From contig NZ_NVWY01000003.1 of the NCBI RefSeq assembly GCF_002733835.1, forward strand, positions 62,001 to 126,000: DNA of 64,000 bases, written 5' to 3'. Shown here piece by piece: positions 1 to 9,043 of the stretch (position 1 is its first letter; each line of letters begins with the position of its first letter). The stretch is from Alcanivorax sp. (GTDB taxonomy: Bacteria; Pseudomonadota; Gammaproteobacteria; Pseudomonadales; Alcanivoracaceae). Made by a program: the position numbers and the translations under genes. The notes below the pieces were generated by a model. The model was not told the DNA's origin. It saw nothing but the letters and a program-made list of their open reading frames with translations, and did not search any database.

Positions 1-2
1 CC

Positions 3-779
3 ACCTACCCGATCAACCGGGAGCGCACCTGCGAGCTGCTCGGGTTCGACGGCGTCTGCGAAAACTCGCTGGACGCGGTGAGCGACCGGGACTTCGCCAT
101 CGAATTCTGCGCCCTGGCCGCCCTGACCATGACCCACCTGTCGCGGATCAGCGAAGAACTGGTGCTGTGGACCAGCGCCCAGTTCAACTTCATCAACCTG
201 CCCGACCGCTTCTGCACCGGCAGCTCCATCATGCCGCAGAAGAAGAACCCGGATGTGCCGGAACTGGTGCGCGGCAAGACTGGCCGCGTGAATGGCCACC
301 TGATTAGCCTGCTGACCCTGATGAAAAGCCAGCCGCTGGCCTACAACAAGGATAACCAGGAAGACAAGGAACCGTTGTACGACGCCGTGGATACCCTCAA
401 GGGCAGCCTGCGCGCCTTTGGTGACATGATCCCGGCCCTGGAACCCAACCGGGAAGTGATGCGCGAAGCCGCCCGTCGTGGTTTCGCCACCGCCACCGAC
501 CTGGCCGATTACCTGGTGCGCAAGGGCATCGCCTTCCGCGACTCCCACGAGATCGTCGGCAAGGCCGTGGCCTACGGCGTAGAAAAGAAAAAGGATCTGG
601 GCGACATGTCCCTGTCCGAGCTCAAGCAATTCAGCGACCAGATCGACGAGGATGTCTTCGAGGTGCTGACCCTGGAAGGCTCCGTCAGCGCCCGTAACCA
701 CATCGGCGGCACCGCCCCCGACCAGGTCCGCGCCGCCGTGGCCCGCGCCCGGGAAGCGCTGGACAACACCAGCCACTAA
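3..779 (+). CDS. argH: Argininosuccinate lyase, C-terminal part (5' end outside window)
   Basis: Last step of arginine synthesis: splits argininosuccinate into arginine and fumarate in the cytoplasm. The reading frame is open from base 3, so 258 residues of a protein normally about 460 long are present. The fumarase/lyase superfamily signature [11 protein letters not shown] lies at about 222-254, and upstream the partial frame reads TYPINRE and [11 protein letters not shown], both typical of ArgH. The first in-frame GTG (78) is internal, not the start. A bidirectional terminator follows. Identification is secure. Confidence 0.97.
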   Translation, partial: TYPINRERTCELLGFDGVCENSLDAVSDRDFAIEFCALAALTMTHLSRISEELVLWTSAQFNFINLPDRFCTGSSIMPQKKNPDVPELVRGKTGRVNGHLISLLTLMKSQPLAYNKDNQEDKEPLYDAVDTLKGSLRAFGDMIPALEPNREVMREAARRGFATATDLADYLVRKGIAFRDSHEIVGKAVAYGVEKKKDLGDMSLSELKQFSDQIDEDVFEVLTLEGSVSARNHIGGTAPDQVRAAVARAREALDNTSH

Positions 780-821
780 CGCGCCGCAACGAGCGCTTTC
801 TTCGGAAGGCGCCGTACGATA

Positions 822-859
822 AAAAAACGCCACCGACTCTCTGGAGCCGGTGGCGTTTT
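822..859. terminator. Bidirectional intrinsic terminator
   Basis: A 10-bp stem (826-835 with 848-857, arm AACGCCACCG) is flanked by an A-run on the left and a T-run on the right. It can therefore end argH on the plus strand and rnk on the minus strand. Confidence 0.9.
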
Positions 860-915
860 CGTTCCGGGCAACGGCGTAGCCGTTAGCACACCCGCACAGC
901 AGTCCCTGCCCCGTG

Positions 916-1311
916 CTACGCCAGATCTTCACCGTTGGCTTCTGGCTGATACTCGATGGCGAGAATCTCCAGTTTCAGGGTCTTGCCGTTGGGCGCCGGC
1001 CAGTCAATGCTTTGCCCCACCGATAACCCCAGTAGCGCTGCCCCCACCGGCGCCAACACGGACACTTTCTCCGGCCCGCTATCCTGCGGATACACCAGCG
1101 TCAGGCTCATTTCCCGCCCACGCCCCTGTTCCCGGCAGCGAATCCGCGAATTCATGGTCACCACATCCGCCGGCATTGCCTCGGGGGCCACCACCGTGGC
1201 ACGCAACAGCTCCTCTTCCAGGCCTTCGGCCACCTCGCCATGGGCGGTCGCTAATAATGCCTCCAAGCGCGCAACATCCAAACGTGAAACGGTAATGGCC
1301 GGTAACGCCAT
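916..1311 (-). CDS. rnk: Nucleoside diphosphate kinase regulator Rnk
   Basis: 131 residues, matching the family length (about 136). Rnk is a GreA/GreB-fold protein that binds RNA polymerase without cleavage activity and is named for its effect on Ndk levels. The motif PxAMPADVVTMNSR at mid-protein and the C-terminal Gre-like stretch VLAPVGAALLGLSVGQSIDW followed by LEYQPEA-like residues are diagnostic. It is a single gene, convergent with argH and divergent from lptM. In many relatives cyaY occupies the place next to lptM, and I do not see cyaY here. Confidence 0.93.
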   Translation of the reverse strand: MALPAITVSRLDVARLEALLATAHGEVAEGLEEELLRATVVAPEAMPADVVTMNSRIRCREQGRGREMSLTLVYPQDSGPEKVSVLAPVGAALLGLSVGQSIDWPAPNGKTLKLEILAIEYQPEANGEDLA

Positions 1312-1574
1312 GGCTTTCTCCTTACAGGGTTAAATGCCCCACGCATACACGTCTACCCGCGTGCCGGGGTATCCAGGCTCAGGCAGGGCAAGTACGAGTG
1401 AAGGGGCGAAAAGATCAGCAGAAATGTGTCCACGCGGGGCAGACTATTCACTGATAGTAAACCGGACCGCTTTTTTCTCAAGCGGCGTTATCGGACACCC
1501 AAACCGCAGGAGGGCGCAGGCTGCCATTGCAGTACCGAACCGTTATACTCCCCCTCCAGCAAACGGAGTATCCC

Positions 1575-1760
1575 ATGCGCCCATTCAGCCTGTTACTGTT
1601 CCTGCTACTGGCCGCCTGCGGCCAGAAAGGTCCGCTGTATTTTGACCAGGAACGCAGCGCCGCCGCTCCGACAGGCAACGCCCAGGCGGCGCAAGCCGAC
1701 GCCACAGACAGTGACGACACCCAAGACGAAGACGACGCCAACGCGTCCGCACAGGAATAA
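1575..1760 (+). CDS. lptM: LPS translocon maturation chaperone LptM (YifL-type small lipoprotein)
   Basis: 61-residue lipoprotein directly upstream of lysA, the usual place for lptM. The start is ATG 1575, because a hydrophobic signal and the lipobox LLAAC then fall at residues 11-15; the open frame further upstream has no such signal. After the cysteine comes the family hallmark GQKGPLY, then a low-complexity Ala/Asp/Glu tail. Family knowledge: it is anchored in the outer membrane and helps LptD form correct disulphides. It ends 2 bases before lysA, so the two are co-transcribed. Confidence 0.9.
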   Translation: MRPFSLLLFLLLAACGQKGPLYFDQERSAAAPTGNAQAAQADATDSDDTQDEDDANASAQE

Positions 1761-1762
1761 TC

Positions 1763-3004
1763 ATGGATCCCTTTCAGTACCGTGACGGCCAGCTATTCGC
1801 CGAAGATCTTCCCGTAGAACAGCTGGCGGATCGCTTCGGCACGCCGCTCTACCTGTATTCCCGTGCGGCTCTGGAGCGTCACTATCTGGCCTTCGATGAA
1901 GCCTTCGGCGACCACCCTCATCAGGTGTGCTACGCGGTGAAAGCCAACTCCAACCTGGCGGTGTTGAATGTGCTGGCCCGGTGTGGAGCGGGGTTCGATA
2001 TCGTTTCCGGTGGTGAGCTGGAGCGGGTGCTGCGCGCCGGTGGCGACCCGGACAAGATCGTCTTTTCCGGCGTGGGCAAAACCGCCGATGAAATGGCCGC
2101 GGCTCTGAAAGCCAACATCCACTGCTTCAATGTGGAATCCGCCGCCGAGCTGGAACTGCTCAATCTGGTGGCCGGCGAACTGGACCGCAAAGCGCCCATC
2201 GCCATTCGGGTGAACCCGGATGTGGACGCCCAGACCCACCCCTATATTTCCACCGGCCTGAAAGACAACAAGTTCGGCGTGGACATCACCAAGGCGCCGG
2301 CCCTGTATCAGCGCGCCCACGAGATGCCGCACATCCGCATCCTCGGCATCGACTGCCATATCGGCAGCCAGCTGACCAAGCTTGCGCCCTTTGAAGATGC
2401 GCTAGAGCGGGTGTTAAAGCTGCTGGCCCAGCTGCAGGAGCACGGCATCGAAATCCATCATCTGGATCTGGGCGGTGGCCTGGGCGTCACCTACGATGAC
2501 GAGACTCCGCCAGACCGTTCAGCGTATGTGCAGGCCCTGCTCAAGCACATCCCCGGCGAGCTGCCCGTACACATCGAACCGGGCCGCTCCATTGCCGCCA
2601 ACGCCGGCCTGTTCATTACTCAGGTACTGTTCCTCAAGCCCACCGAGCACAAGAACTTTGCCATCGTCGACGGCGCCATGAACGATCTGATTCGCCCGAG
2701 CCTGTATTCCGCTTGGCAAAATATCGTGCCGGTGAAACCCCATGACGCCGATTGCCGTAACTGGGATATCGTCGGCCCGGTGTGCGAAACCGGCGACTTC
2801 CTCGGCAAGGACCGCGCTTTGTCCCTGGAAACCGGCGACCTGCTGGCCGTGCGCAGCGCCGGCGCTTACGGCTTCGCCATGGCCAGCAACTACAACAGCC
2901 GCAACCGCCCCGCCGAGATCATGGTGGATGGCGACCAGGCCTTTGTGGTGCGTCAGCGGGAAACCTATGACGAACAGCTCAAGCTGGAGTCGCTGCTGCC
3001 GTAA
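1763..3004 (+). CDS. lysA: Diaminopimelate decarboxylase
   Basis: 413 residues; a PLP enzyme converting meso-diaminopimelate to lysine, the last step of the pathway. Lys60 in YAVKANSN is the Schiff-base lysine. The phosphate-binding glycines (LDLGGGLG), EPGRSI and the C-terminal GPVCETGD (catalytic Cys contributed across the dimer) are all present. Length matches the family (about 415). It follows lptM by 2 bases. Its substrate is made by DapF, encoded 6 kb downstream in this window. The stop codon is followed at once by a heptad repeat array and then a terminator. Confidence 0.97.
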   Translation: MDPFQYRDGQLFAEDLPVEQLADRFGTPLYLYSRAALERHYLAFDEAFGDHPHQVCYAVKANSNLAVLNVLARCGAGFDIVSGGELERVLRAGGDPDKIVFSGVGKTADEMAAALKANIHCFNVESAAELELLNLVAGELDRKAPIAIRVNPDVDAQTHPYISTGLKDNKFGVDITKAPALYQRAHEMPHIRILGIDCHIGSQLTKLAPFEDALERVLKLLAQLQEHGIEIHHLDLGGGLGVTYDDETPPDRSAYVQALLKHIPGELPVHIEPGRSIAANAGLFITQVLFLKPTEHKNFAIVDGAMNDLIRPSLYSAWQNIVPVKPHDADCRNWDIVGPVCETGDFLGKDRALSLETGDLLAVRSAGAYGFAMASNYNSRNRPAEIMVDGDQAFVVRQRETYDEQLKLESLLP

Positions 3005-3007
3005 CGA

Positions 3008-3043
3008 GAGACGCTGCGCGCAACACGCTTGGGGCAACAACGC
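3008..3043 (+). repeat. Heptad repeat array, ACGC type
   Basis: Five consecutive imperfect units of 7-8 bp (GAGACGC, TGCGCGC, AACACGC, TTGGGGC, AACAACGC) beginning 4 bases after the lysA stop codon. Same family as the arrays near 14.35, 14.48, 25.75, 36.26, 37.76, 38.4 and 52.5 kb. Confidence 0.75.
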
Positions 3044-3071
3044 GAAAGCGGCTGGGAGATAGAGTGAACAC

Positions 3072-3109
3072 AAAAAGCCGCGCCAGACGAATGTCGGGGC
3101 GGCTTTTTT
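3072..3109 (+). terminator. Intrinsic terminator after lysA
   Basis: GC-rich inverted repeat (AAAAGCCGC on the left, GCGGCTTTT on the right) with a T-run on the plus strand. It closes the lptM-lysA unit and is nearly symmetrical. Confidence 0.85.
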
Positions 3110-3183
3110 CTGCCGCCGCGAAGCTCACCTGTGGGAGCGAATTTTGTGGTTAACTAGATCCAAAGTGGCAACCTGAAACGGTC

Positions 3184-4173
3184 ATGGCCCGACACGCGCT
3201 CCTGCTTTTTGTTCTCGCGGTTTTTACCGCACCGTCCCAAGCGGCCACGCCACTGGACCAGGCCGTCCGTCTGAGCCTGGCAGAAAACTATGTCACCGCC
3301 GCCCTTCTCACCGGCGGCAATGCCGTACGCTTCGGCTTCTGGGATTTCGATCCCAACAACTACATCGGTTTCGAGGATGAAAACCTGGGTTCACTGGAAG
3401 CCCAGGAACTTCGCCAGCGCCTTACCACCCTGTCCATCCCCTACACCTGGAGCAGGCCACTGGGGGAAGACAGCAATACCCTGGTGCTTGGCGTGAAGGC
3501 CGCTTACCTCGGCCAGCAACAGGAGACCCGACTGGTCAGCCCCGACCAACGCGTGGAGGACAGGATCGACGGCTCAGTGACCACACTGTCCATGGGTGGG
3601 GAAGTCCGTCACCGGATGAATGATCATGTCGGCCTAGCCGCAGGCATGAACCTGCTCTGGCAGCGCTACCGCAATGACACGGATTTCAACACCCCGGAAT
3701 CCCAGGCCCTGGCACCGCTGGCCGATGGGCTGATAACCAACTATCGCGCCAATGCCTGGCAGGCCGAACCCCATGTTCGTGCCACCTGGTTTGTCGACGG
3801 GCGCGGCGCAGAACTGAAGCTGATCAGTGATTTTCACTACATGCATGGGCGCACCTATAACACCGGAGAATCCGCCCACGATGTGCAACCGGAAGCCTGG
3901 TACTGGTCCAACGGCGTCCGCTGGCGCCACCCCTTTGTCACCCGCATACTGTCCGGCCAGAATGTCTGGCTGCAGGCCTCACGGTATGATCTGGGCGGCG
4001 ATCTGGATGGTCCGCTGGGTAACCACTATTACTACGAAGCCGGGGTTGGCTGGTTACTGGACCTGCGAAAAAGGGGAATCCCTTTCGTGGACAACGTGGG
4101 CATCGGCATCAACCTGAACTACGGTAGCGTGCTGCGCGGCGGCACCCTGGTGCTGTTGTTCAACGAGGAGTAG
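3184..4173 (+). CDS. Solitary outer-membrane beta-barrel protein (Omp_AT-like)
   Basis: 329 residues with a clear signal peptide (about 1-20, cleavage near SQAA). The rest is rich in alternating aromatic/hydrophobic strands and ends in a barrel-like segment, which suggests an outer-membrane barrel of the 'solitary autotransporter barrel' type, without a passenger domain. That family name is inferred from length and strand pattern. Substrate and role are unknown. The 3' end overlaps the convergent antiporter gene by 14 bases. Confidence 0.6.
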   Translation: MARHALLLFVLAVFTAPSQAATPLDQAVRLSLAENYVTAALLTGGNAVRFGFWDFDPNNYIGFEDENLGSLEAQELRQRLTTLSIPYTWSRPLGEDSNTLVLGVKAAYLGQQQETRLVSPDQRVEDRIDGSVTTLSMGGEVRHRMNDHVGLAAGMNLLWQRYRNDTDFNTPESQALAPLADGLITNYRANAWQAEPHVRATWFVDGRGAELKLISDFHYMHGRTYNTGESAHDVQPEAWYWSNGVRWRHPFVTRILSGQNVWLQASRYDLGGDLDGPLGNHYYYEAGVGWLLDLRKRGIPFVDNVGIGINLNYGSVLRGGTLVLLFNEE

Positions 4174-5632
4174 TGGCCACTGCTTGCGGCGGGGTCAACC
4201 GCAGTACCTTGATCCCCAGCCAGGCATAGGCTAGCGCCAGCACCGGGTTGATCAGGTTGAAGAACGCATAGAAAAGGTAATCGGTCACCGGCACCAGCAG
4301 CACCGACTGCATGTAGGCTCCACAGGTATTCCAGGGGATCAGCGGGCTGGTGATGGTGCCGCCATCTTCCAGCGCACGGGACAGGTTTACCGGGGCCAGC
4401 CCTTTTTTCTCATAGGCTTCGCGGAACATGCGCCCGGGCATGATGATGGAGATGTACTGATCGGCGGTAAGGATATTGCTGCCAAAGCAGGTCGCCAGGG
4501 TCGCGGTGATCAACCCGGCAGCGCCCTTGACCATCCCCAGCAGCCCCTCGATCAAACGCGCCAGTAGCCCGGCTTTTTCCATGACTGCGCCAAACGTCAT
4601 GGCGCACATGATCAGCCAGACCGTGTTCATCATGGAAGCCATGCCACCGCCTGAGAGCAGGTCATTGAGAGCCGCATCGCCGGCATCCACCGTAACCCCG
4701 GCAAAGAAAGTCTGCCAGATCACCTGCAGGGTCAGCGTCCAGTCCGGGTTGGCTACCCCTGCCTGCACGGCGATGGCCTCCTGCTGAAACAGCAACGCCC
4801 AGACACCACCCACCAGCGCGCCAATGAAAATGGCAGGCAGCGCCGGCATGCGCTTGAGCGCCATAAACAACAACAGCCCCAGCGGCAGCAAGTGAATGAG
4901 GGAAACATGGAATTGGCTTTCCAGCCCTGCCAGCAGGGGCGCAATACGATCCACACCGGTGTCGGGAATGTCCGTATGCATCCCCATCACCAGAAAGATC
5001 AGCAGGGCGATGACAATGGACGGCACCGTGGTCCACAGCATCAGGCGAATGTGCTCGAACAGTTCGGAACCGGCCACCGCCGGCGCCAGGTTGGTGGTTT
5101 CGGACAGGGGCGAGATCTTGTCACCGAAATAGGCCCCGGACACCACTGCCCCGGCGGCCACCGGCAGGGACAGCCCCAGCCCGCTGGCCACGCCGATGAG
5201 CGCCACGCCCACGGTGGCCGCCACAGTCCAGCTGGAACCGATACTCAGGGCAATAATCGCGCAGATCAGGCAGGCCGCCGCGTAGAACAGCGACGGGTTC
5301 ATCAGCTCCAGGCCAAAATAGATCAGCGACGGGACAATGCCCGCCAGCCGCCAGGTGCCAATCAGCGCGCCGACCATCAGCAGAATCAGGATGGCACCCA
5401 GCGCCACCGAGATTCCCTGTACCATGGCGGTTTCGATTTCCCGCCAGGTCAGACCGTTCTTGAACGCGATCAATGAGGCCAGGCCGGCGCAGAACAACAG
5501 GGCAATCTGGTTAGGCCCGGAAGACGCGCTGTCACCATACAGGTACACCGCCGCCGCCAGCAGGCCCACCAACACGACAATCGGCAGCAAGGCATCAAAC
5601 AGGGAGGGACGGCGGTGTCGGGATTCAGTCAT
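4160..5632 (-). CDS. Na+/H+ antiporter, NhaC family
   Basis: 490 residues with about 11-12 hydrophobic helices. The segment GAYFGDKISPLSETTNLAPAV around residues 166-185 is the characteristic NhaC-family motif, and the second repeat carries the matching LEDGGTITSPLIPWNTCG. Family members exchange Na+ for H+ or organic di-acids such as malate for lactate, so the exact substrate cannot be fixed here. Monocistronic and convergent with the barrel gene. The ribosome site upstream of ATG 5632 is weak. Confidence 0.85.
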   Translation of the reverse strand: MTESRHRRPSLFDALLPIVVLVGLLAAAVYLYGDSASSGPNQIALLFCAGLASLIAFKNGLTWREIETAMVQGISVALGAILILLMVGALIGTWRLAGIVPSLIYFGLELMNPSLFYAAACLICAIIALSIGSSWTVAATVGVALIGVASGLGLSLPVAAGAVVSGAYFGDKISPLSETTNLAPAVAGSELFEHIRLMLWTTVPSIVIALLIFLVMGMHTDIPDTGVDRIAPLLAGLESQFHVSLIHLLPLGLLLFMALKRMPALPAIFIGALVGGVWALLFQQEAIAVQAGVANPDWTLTLQVIWQTFFAGVTVDAGDAALNDLLSGGGMASMMNTVWLIMCAMTFGAVMEKAGLLARLIEGLLGMVKGAAGLITATLATCFGSNILTADQYISIIMPGRMFREAYEKKGLAPVNLSRALEDGGTITSPLIPWNTCGAYMQSVLLVPVTDYLFYAFFNLINPVLALAYAWLGIKVLRLTPPQAVATTPR

Positions 5633-5828
5633 GGCGGCAACAGTGGGCGACAGAACGTTCGGTTATACGTGAGCAAGCGCAAGTAAGCACTTACCGCCTG
5701 TACAGAAAGCGGCGCAGTCTACCAGTGCAGCGACAGACCGGCATCACCGGTCGTCGGAGTTTCACTCGGCAAACGGCAACCGAAAACGGCCACACGACAG
5801 GCGCAGCTGGCACCAACAAGACAGCGCG

Positions 5829-6311
5829 TCAGGCGGTATTCGCCAGTGCCTTCAGGGCATCGCCTTCCAGACGGTAGCGCACCCACTCTGACTGGGGGCG
5901 TGCGCCCAGGCCTTCATAGAAATCGATGGCGGGCGTATTCCAGTCCAGTACGCTCCACTCGAAACGCCCGCAATCACGCTCCACGGCCAAAGCCGCCAGC
6001 CGGGCCAGCAGGGCTTTGCCGATGCCCGCCCCTCGCTGTTCCGGCTCCACGAACAGGTCTTCCAGATACAGGCCGTTGCGGCCTTGCCAGGTAGAGTAAT
6101 TGAAGAAGTAGATGGCCAGCCCAACGATCAGGCCATCCTGCTCGGCCACCATGGCATGGGCCGTTGCTCCTTCACCAAACAGGGTAGCAGCCAGCTGCTG
6201 TGCATCGGCCTTCACCTGATCCTCGGCTTTTTCGTAGCGCGCCAGATCACGGATAAGGCGCAACAAGTCCGCCACATCCCCACGCCGGGCGTCTCGCAGA
6301 ACAACGGTCAT
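5829..6311 (-). CDS. GNAT family N-acetyltransferase
   Basis: 160 residues with the acetyl-CoA binding loop RGAGIGKALL (about 93-102). It also has the block YLEDLFVEPEQ before the loop and a C-terminal FYEGLGA, as in diamine-acetyltransferase-like (SAT1-type) members. The acceptor is unknown. The start ATG overlaps the rlmJ stop by 4 bases (ATGA), so it is translationally coupled to rlmJ. Confidence 0.88.
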   Translation of the reverse strand: MTVVLRDARRGDVADLLRLIRDLARYEKAEDQVKADAQQLAATLFGEGATAHAMVAEQDGLIVGLAIYFFNYSTWQGRNGLYLEDLFVEPEQRGAGIGKALLARLAALAVERDCGRFEWSVLDWNTPAIDFYEGLGARPQSEWVRYRLEGDALKALANTA

Positions 6312-7156
6312 TCCGGCGTTTCACCGGTCAGCTGCTTTACCAGGGTATGACCATTGGCATCGCAGAGCGCATCTTTCAATAACGGCATGGCCTGAGCCAT
6401 GTGCTGGGCCAGCGTGTAAGGCGGGTTAATGATCAACATGCCCGTACCGGTCATGCCGCGGCCGGAAGCATCCGGGCGCACGCAGCATTCCACCCGCAAC
6501 AGATTGGGAATCCCCGCTTTCACAAAACGGCGAATAAAGCTTTCCGTGCGGTTGCGGTCCAGCACCGGGTACCAGATGGCATAGGTGGCGGTGGCAAATT
6601 TCTCCATGGCCATTTGCACCGCAGGCAGCACGCCGTTGTAATCCGCTTCCATCTCGTAGGACGGATCAATCAGTACCAGACCGCGCCGATGCTGGGGCGG
6701 CAGCAATGCCTTAAGCCCCTGCCAGGCATCTTCCTTGAGCACCTGCACCCGCTTGTCGTCAGCGAACTCACGCTTGAGCAGGGCAAAGTCAGTGGTGTGC
6801 AGCTCCGTGCACTGCAGCACATCCTGCTCACGCAGCAGGCGGGCGCTGATCAGCGGCGAACCGGGATAGTCCGTCAGCCGCCCCACCGGGTTCAGCTTTT
6901 CCACCAGCGACACATACTGGTCAATCACCCCCACCCCGGTGCGCTTGCCAAACAACCTGGCAATCCCTTCCTGGTACTCACCGGTCTTCTGCATGTGCTC
7001 ACTGGCGATGGCATAGCTGCCTGCACCGGCGTGGGTGTCGTGCACCGTGAAGGGTTTGTCCTTCTTCTTCAGGTATTCAATGATTGCCATCTGCACGATG
7101 TGCTTGAGGACATCGGCGAAATTGCCGGCGTGGTAGCTGTGGCGGTAGGACAACAT
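6308..7156 (-). CDS. rlmJ: 23S rRNA (adenine-2030-N6)-methyltransferase
   Basis: 282 residues from ATG 7156, giving the N-terminus MLSYRHSYHAGNFADVLKH, which matches RlmJ family starts exactly. The frame is open much further upstream but that part has no RlmJ similarity. SAM-binding residues appear in DTHAGAGSY (40-48). The catalytic motif IV reads D164-P-S-Y-E instead of the textbook DPPY, and the position matches the family. It methylates A2030 of 23S rRNA and has been linked to use of DNA as a carbon source. First gene of a pair with the GNAT enzyme. Confidence 0.95.
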   Translation of the reverse strand: MLSYRHSYHAGNFADVLKHIVQMAIIEYLKKKDKPFTVHDTHAGAGSYAIASEHMQKTGEYQEGIARLFGKRTGVGVIDQYVSLVEKLNPVGRLTDYPGSPLISARLLREQDVLQCTELHTTDFALLKREFADDKRVQVLKEDAWQGLKALLPPQHRRGLVLIDPSYEMEADYNGVLPAVQMAMEKFATATYAIWYPVLDRNRTESFIRRFVKAGIPNLLRVECCVRPDASGRGMTGTGMLIINPPYTLAQHMAQAMPLLKDALCDANGHTLVKQLTGETPE

Positions 7157-7215
7157 GACATACATCCAGAATGAGCTGAAAGCGGCAGTGTAGGACAACC
7201 AGCCCTTATGGCAAT

Positions 7216-7240
7216 AAAAAACCGCCCCGAGGGGCGGTTT
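7216..7240 (-). terminator. Intrinsic terminator of the glycine-rich lipoprotein gene
   Basis: Perfect stem AACCGCCCC/GGGGCGGTT with only a GA loop; the T-run is on the minus strand. It lies 29 bases past the lipoprotein stop codon. Confidence 0.88.
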
Positions 7241-7268
7241 ACATTCCTGGCTTCTTGGCGGGGAGCCT

Positions 7269-8870
7269 CTATCTGGACACTCTTTTGCCTGTGCCAGCCA
7301 AGCCTGATTTGGCCATGGGCTCCATGCCACCCACCTCGTCTTCGCCATCGCCTTCATACAACGGGAAAGAACCTTCCGTACGAGAGATGACCACATCGTC
7401 AAGTACCCAGCCACGGAAACCGTTATAAAGCTCATCTTCCGTAGAGAAGACAAAACGCAGCACAACGTCCGACTCACCTGCGTAAGCATCCAGAGAAATG
7501 GGCTCCTGCTGTGCATTGACGGGCGGAGCATTAAAACCCGCATTGGAATAGGGGATTGCATCCCGCTCCAGTGAGGACTCAGGATCGGCCAACGGATTGA
7601 GCCGTGCCAGATTCTCAAAACTGCTGCCGCCATCAGTTGAGACCTGGACCATCATCAGGTCGAAACCGTTTTCATTCGGATTCACCGACTCGATTTCCCA
7701 CCAGGCCCTGAAGCTCAAAGCAAGCGGCACGGATTCTTCAGAGAGATCAATGGAAGGCGAGACCAGCCCTCCCTGATGCTCAGATACGGACAGCCCGCCA
7801 TCATCATTTACACTGCCATCCTGATCTCGTTCACCAATGAAGTTGCCTTGTGTCACATCCCCATACCAGTAAGACACCTGCCCCTGCAGCGCCTGAGGCA
7901 AGGCCCCCGCCGACAGATCTCCGGGGGCAAGCTTCACATAGCTGCCTACCAGATTATTGCTGATTCCATGCCCCGCGTTGAGGTACTGCCAGCGAGTTTC
8001 CGCAAGGCCTCCCTCCTTCTGCCACAGGTCACGAGTTGCAGAATCCGCTTCAAATGTCTCCCGCCAGAGCACGCTCCCCTGATCCTGCTCCGCTTTCTCC
8101 AGCTTGATGTTCACGCCTGCCAGGCTGCCGCTATTGACCTCGATAGCCTGGGAAGAGGTTTGATACCCCGGCGCGACTGCCCGGAGGGTCGACGTGGCCA
8201 GGGTTTCAGCCAGATCCTTGCTCACATTAAAACTCAGAGAGTACTCACCTTCAGCGTTGGTCGTGGTAACCGCATAGGCCCCATTAGTAGCAGCACCAGC
8301 CCCAAGCGATACCTGTGCCCCCTCAATGGGACCCTTATCGTCATAAACCATGCCTGACAACGAACCGACGATTGAATCTACCTCCGTGCAGCTGGACAAA
8401 TCACAACTGATCGGCATGGTGATGGAAAACAGCACGACAGCATTACCCGCCGCGATCTGAACAATGTGATAAACCTGCACGCTATTGTGTGTCAGCTGGA
8501 CAAAGTAAATCCCCGGCACAATTTCACTGATATCCAGCTCACCCTTTTCATCCAGAAACAGTCCAGCCACTGCGCTGAAATCAGGAAACGTGGATGCCGA
8601 AGGAAATGTCAGCCCCGCCGATCCGGCGCTCTTGGCCATCTTGGTTTTCTTGGCCTCGGCTTCCGAAACCAGCTTGATTTCTGCATTCGCCAGAGGCTGG
8701 TTATTGGCGTCCACAAACGCCAGCTTTGCCACGTTCCCCGGAGCGGGATCATATGCCCCGTCACCGCCACCCGAACTATTCCCGGACCCATCACTACCAC
8801 CGCCACCACCACAGGCAGCCAGCATGGCCACCACCGACATGATCAGCAGTCGACTCACCCAGATTCGCAT
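7269..8870 (-). CDS. Large lipoprotein with carboxypeptidase-regulatory-like domain
   Basis: 533 residues from ATG 8870, preceded by a good ribosome site (GGAGAG). Signal peptide with lipobox LAAC (about 16-19), then a glycine/serine-rich flexible linker (about 20-37). A CarboxypepD_reg-like beta-sandwich follows around 160-250 (SGMVYDDKGPIEGAQVSLG, NAEGEYSLSF). The C-terminal 250 residues resemble an immune-inhibitor-A/MAM-like jelly roll (WWEIESVNPNENGFDLMMVQVS, GWVLDDVVIS). I see no HExxH, so it is probably an adhesive or binding surface protein rather than a protease. Function unknown. Confidence 0.7.
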   Translation of the reverse strand: MRIWVSRLLIMSVVAMLAACGGGGGSDGSGNSSGGGDGAYDPAPGNVAKLAFVDANNQPLANAEIKLVSEAEAKKTKMAKSAGSAGLTFPSASTFPDFSAVAGLFLDEKGELDISEIVPGIYFVQLTHNSVQVYHIVQIAAGNAVVLFSITMPISCDLSSCTEVDSIVGSLSGMVYDDKGPIEGAQVSLGAGAATNGAYAVTTTNAEGEYSLSFNVSKDLAETLATSTLRAVAPGYQTSSQAIEVNSGSLAGVNIKLEKAEQDQGSVLWRETFEADSATRDLWQKEGGLAETRWQYLNAGHGISNNLVGSYVKLAPGDLSAGALPQALQGQVSYWYGDVTQGNFIGERDQDGSVNDDGGLSVSEHQGGLVSPSIDLSEESVPLALSFRAWWEIESVNPNENGFDLMMVQVSTDGGSSFENLARLNPLADPESSLERDAIPYSNAGFNAPPVNAQQEPISLDAYAGESDVVLRFVFSTEDELYNGFRGWVLDDVVISRTEGSFPLYEGDGEDEVGGMEPMAKSGLAGTGKRVSR

Positions 8871-9043
8871 AATTCTCTCCATAGAATAGAAACAGACCCT
8901 CTTGCGAGCTGGATTGTAGAGCAGACCTGGGGAAGTGGCAGGCAAGCATTTTCCCTGTATGTCTGTAATCTTTTGCCTACACGAGACTGACGCTATGGTT
9001 TCCAGGCAGTACAATGGCCTTTTAGTCGCACCGGATATTCCGC

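Noticed and set aside
1312-1574. cyaY expected next to lptM
   Set aside because: No frame on either strand shows frataxin features; the neighbour here is rnk.
7157-7633. Long N-terminal extension of rlmJ
   Set aside because: It would run through a terminator and the 3' end of the lipoprotein gene on the same strand; RlmJ proteins start at MLSYRHS.
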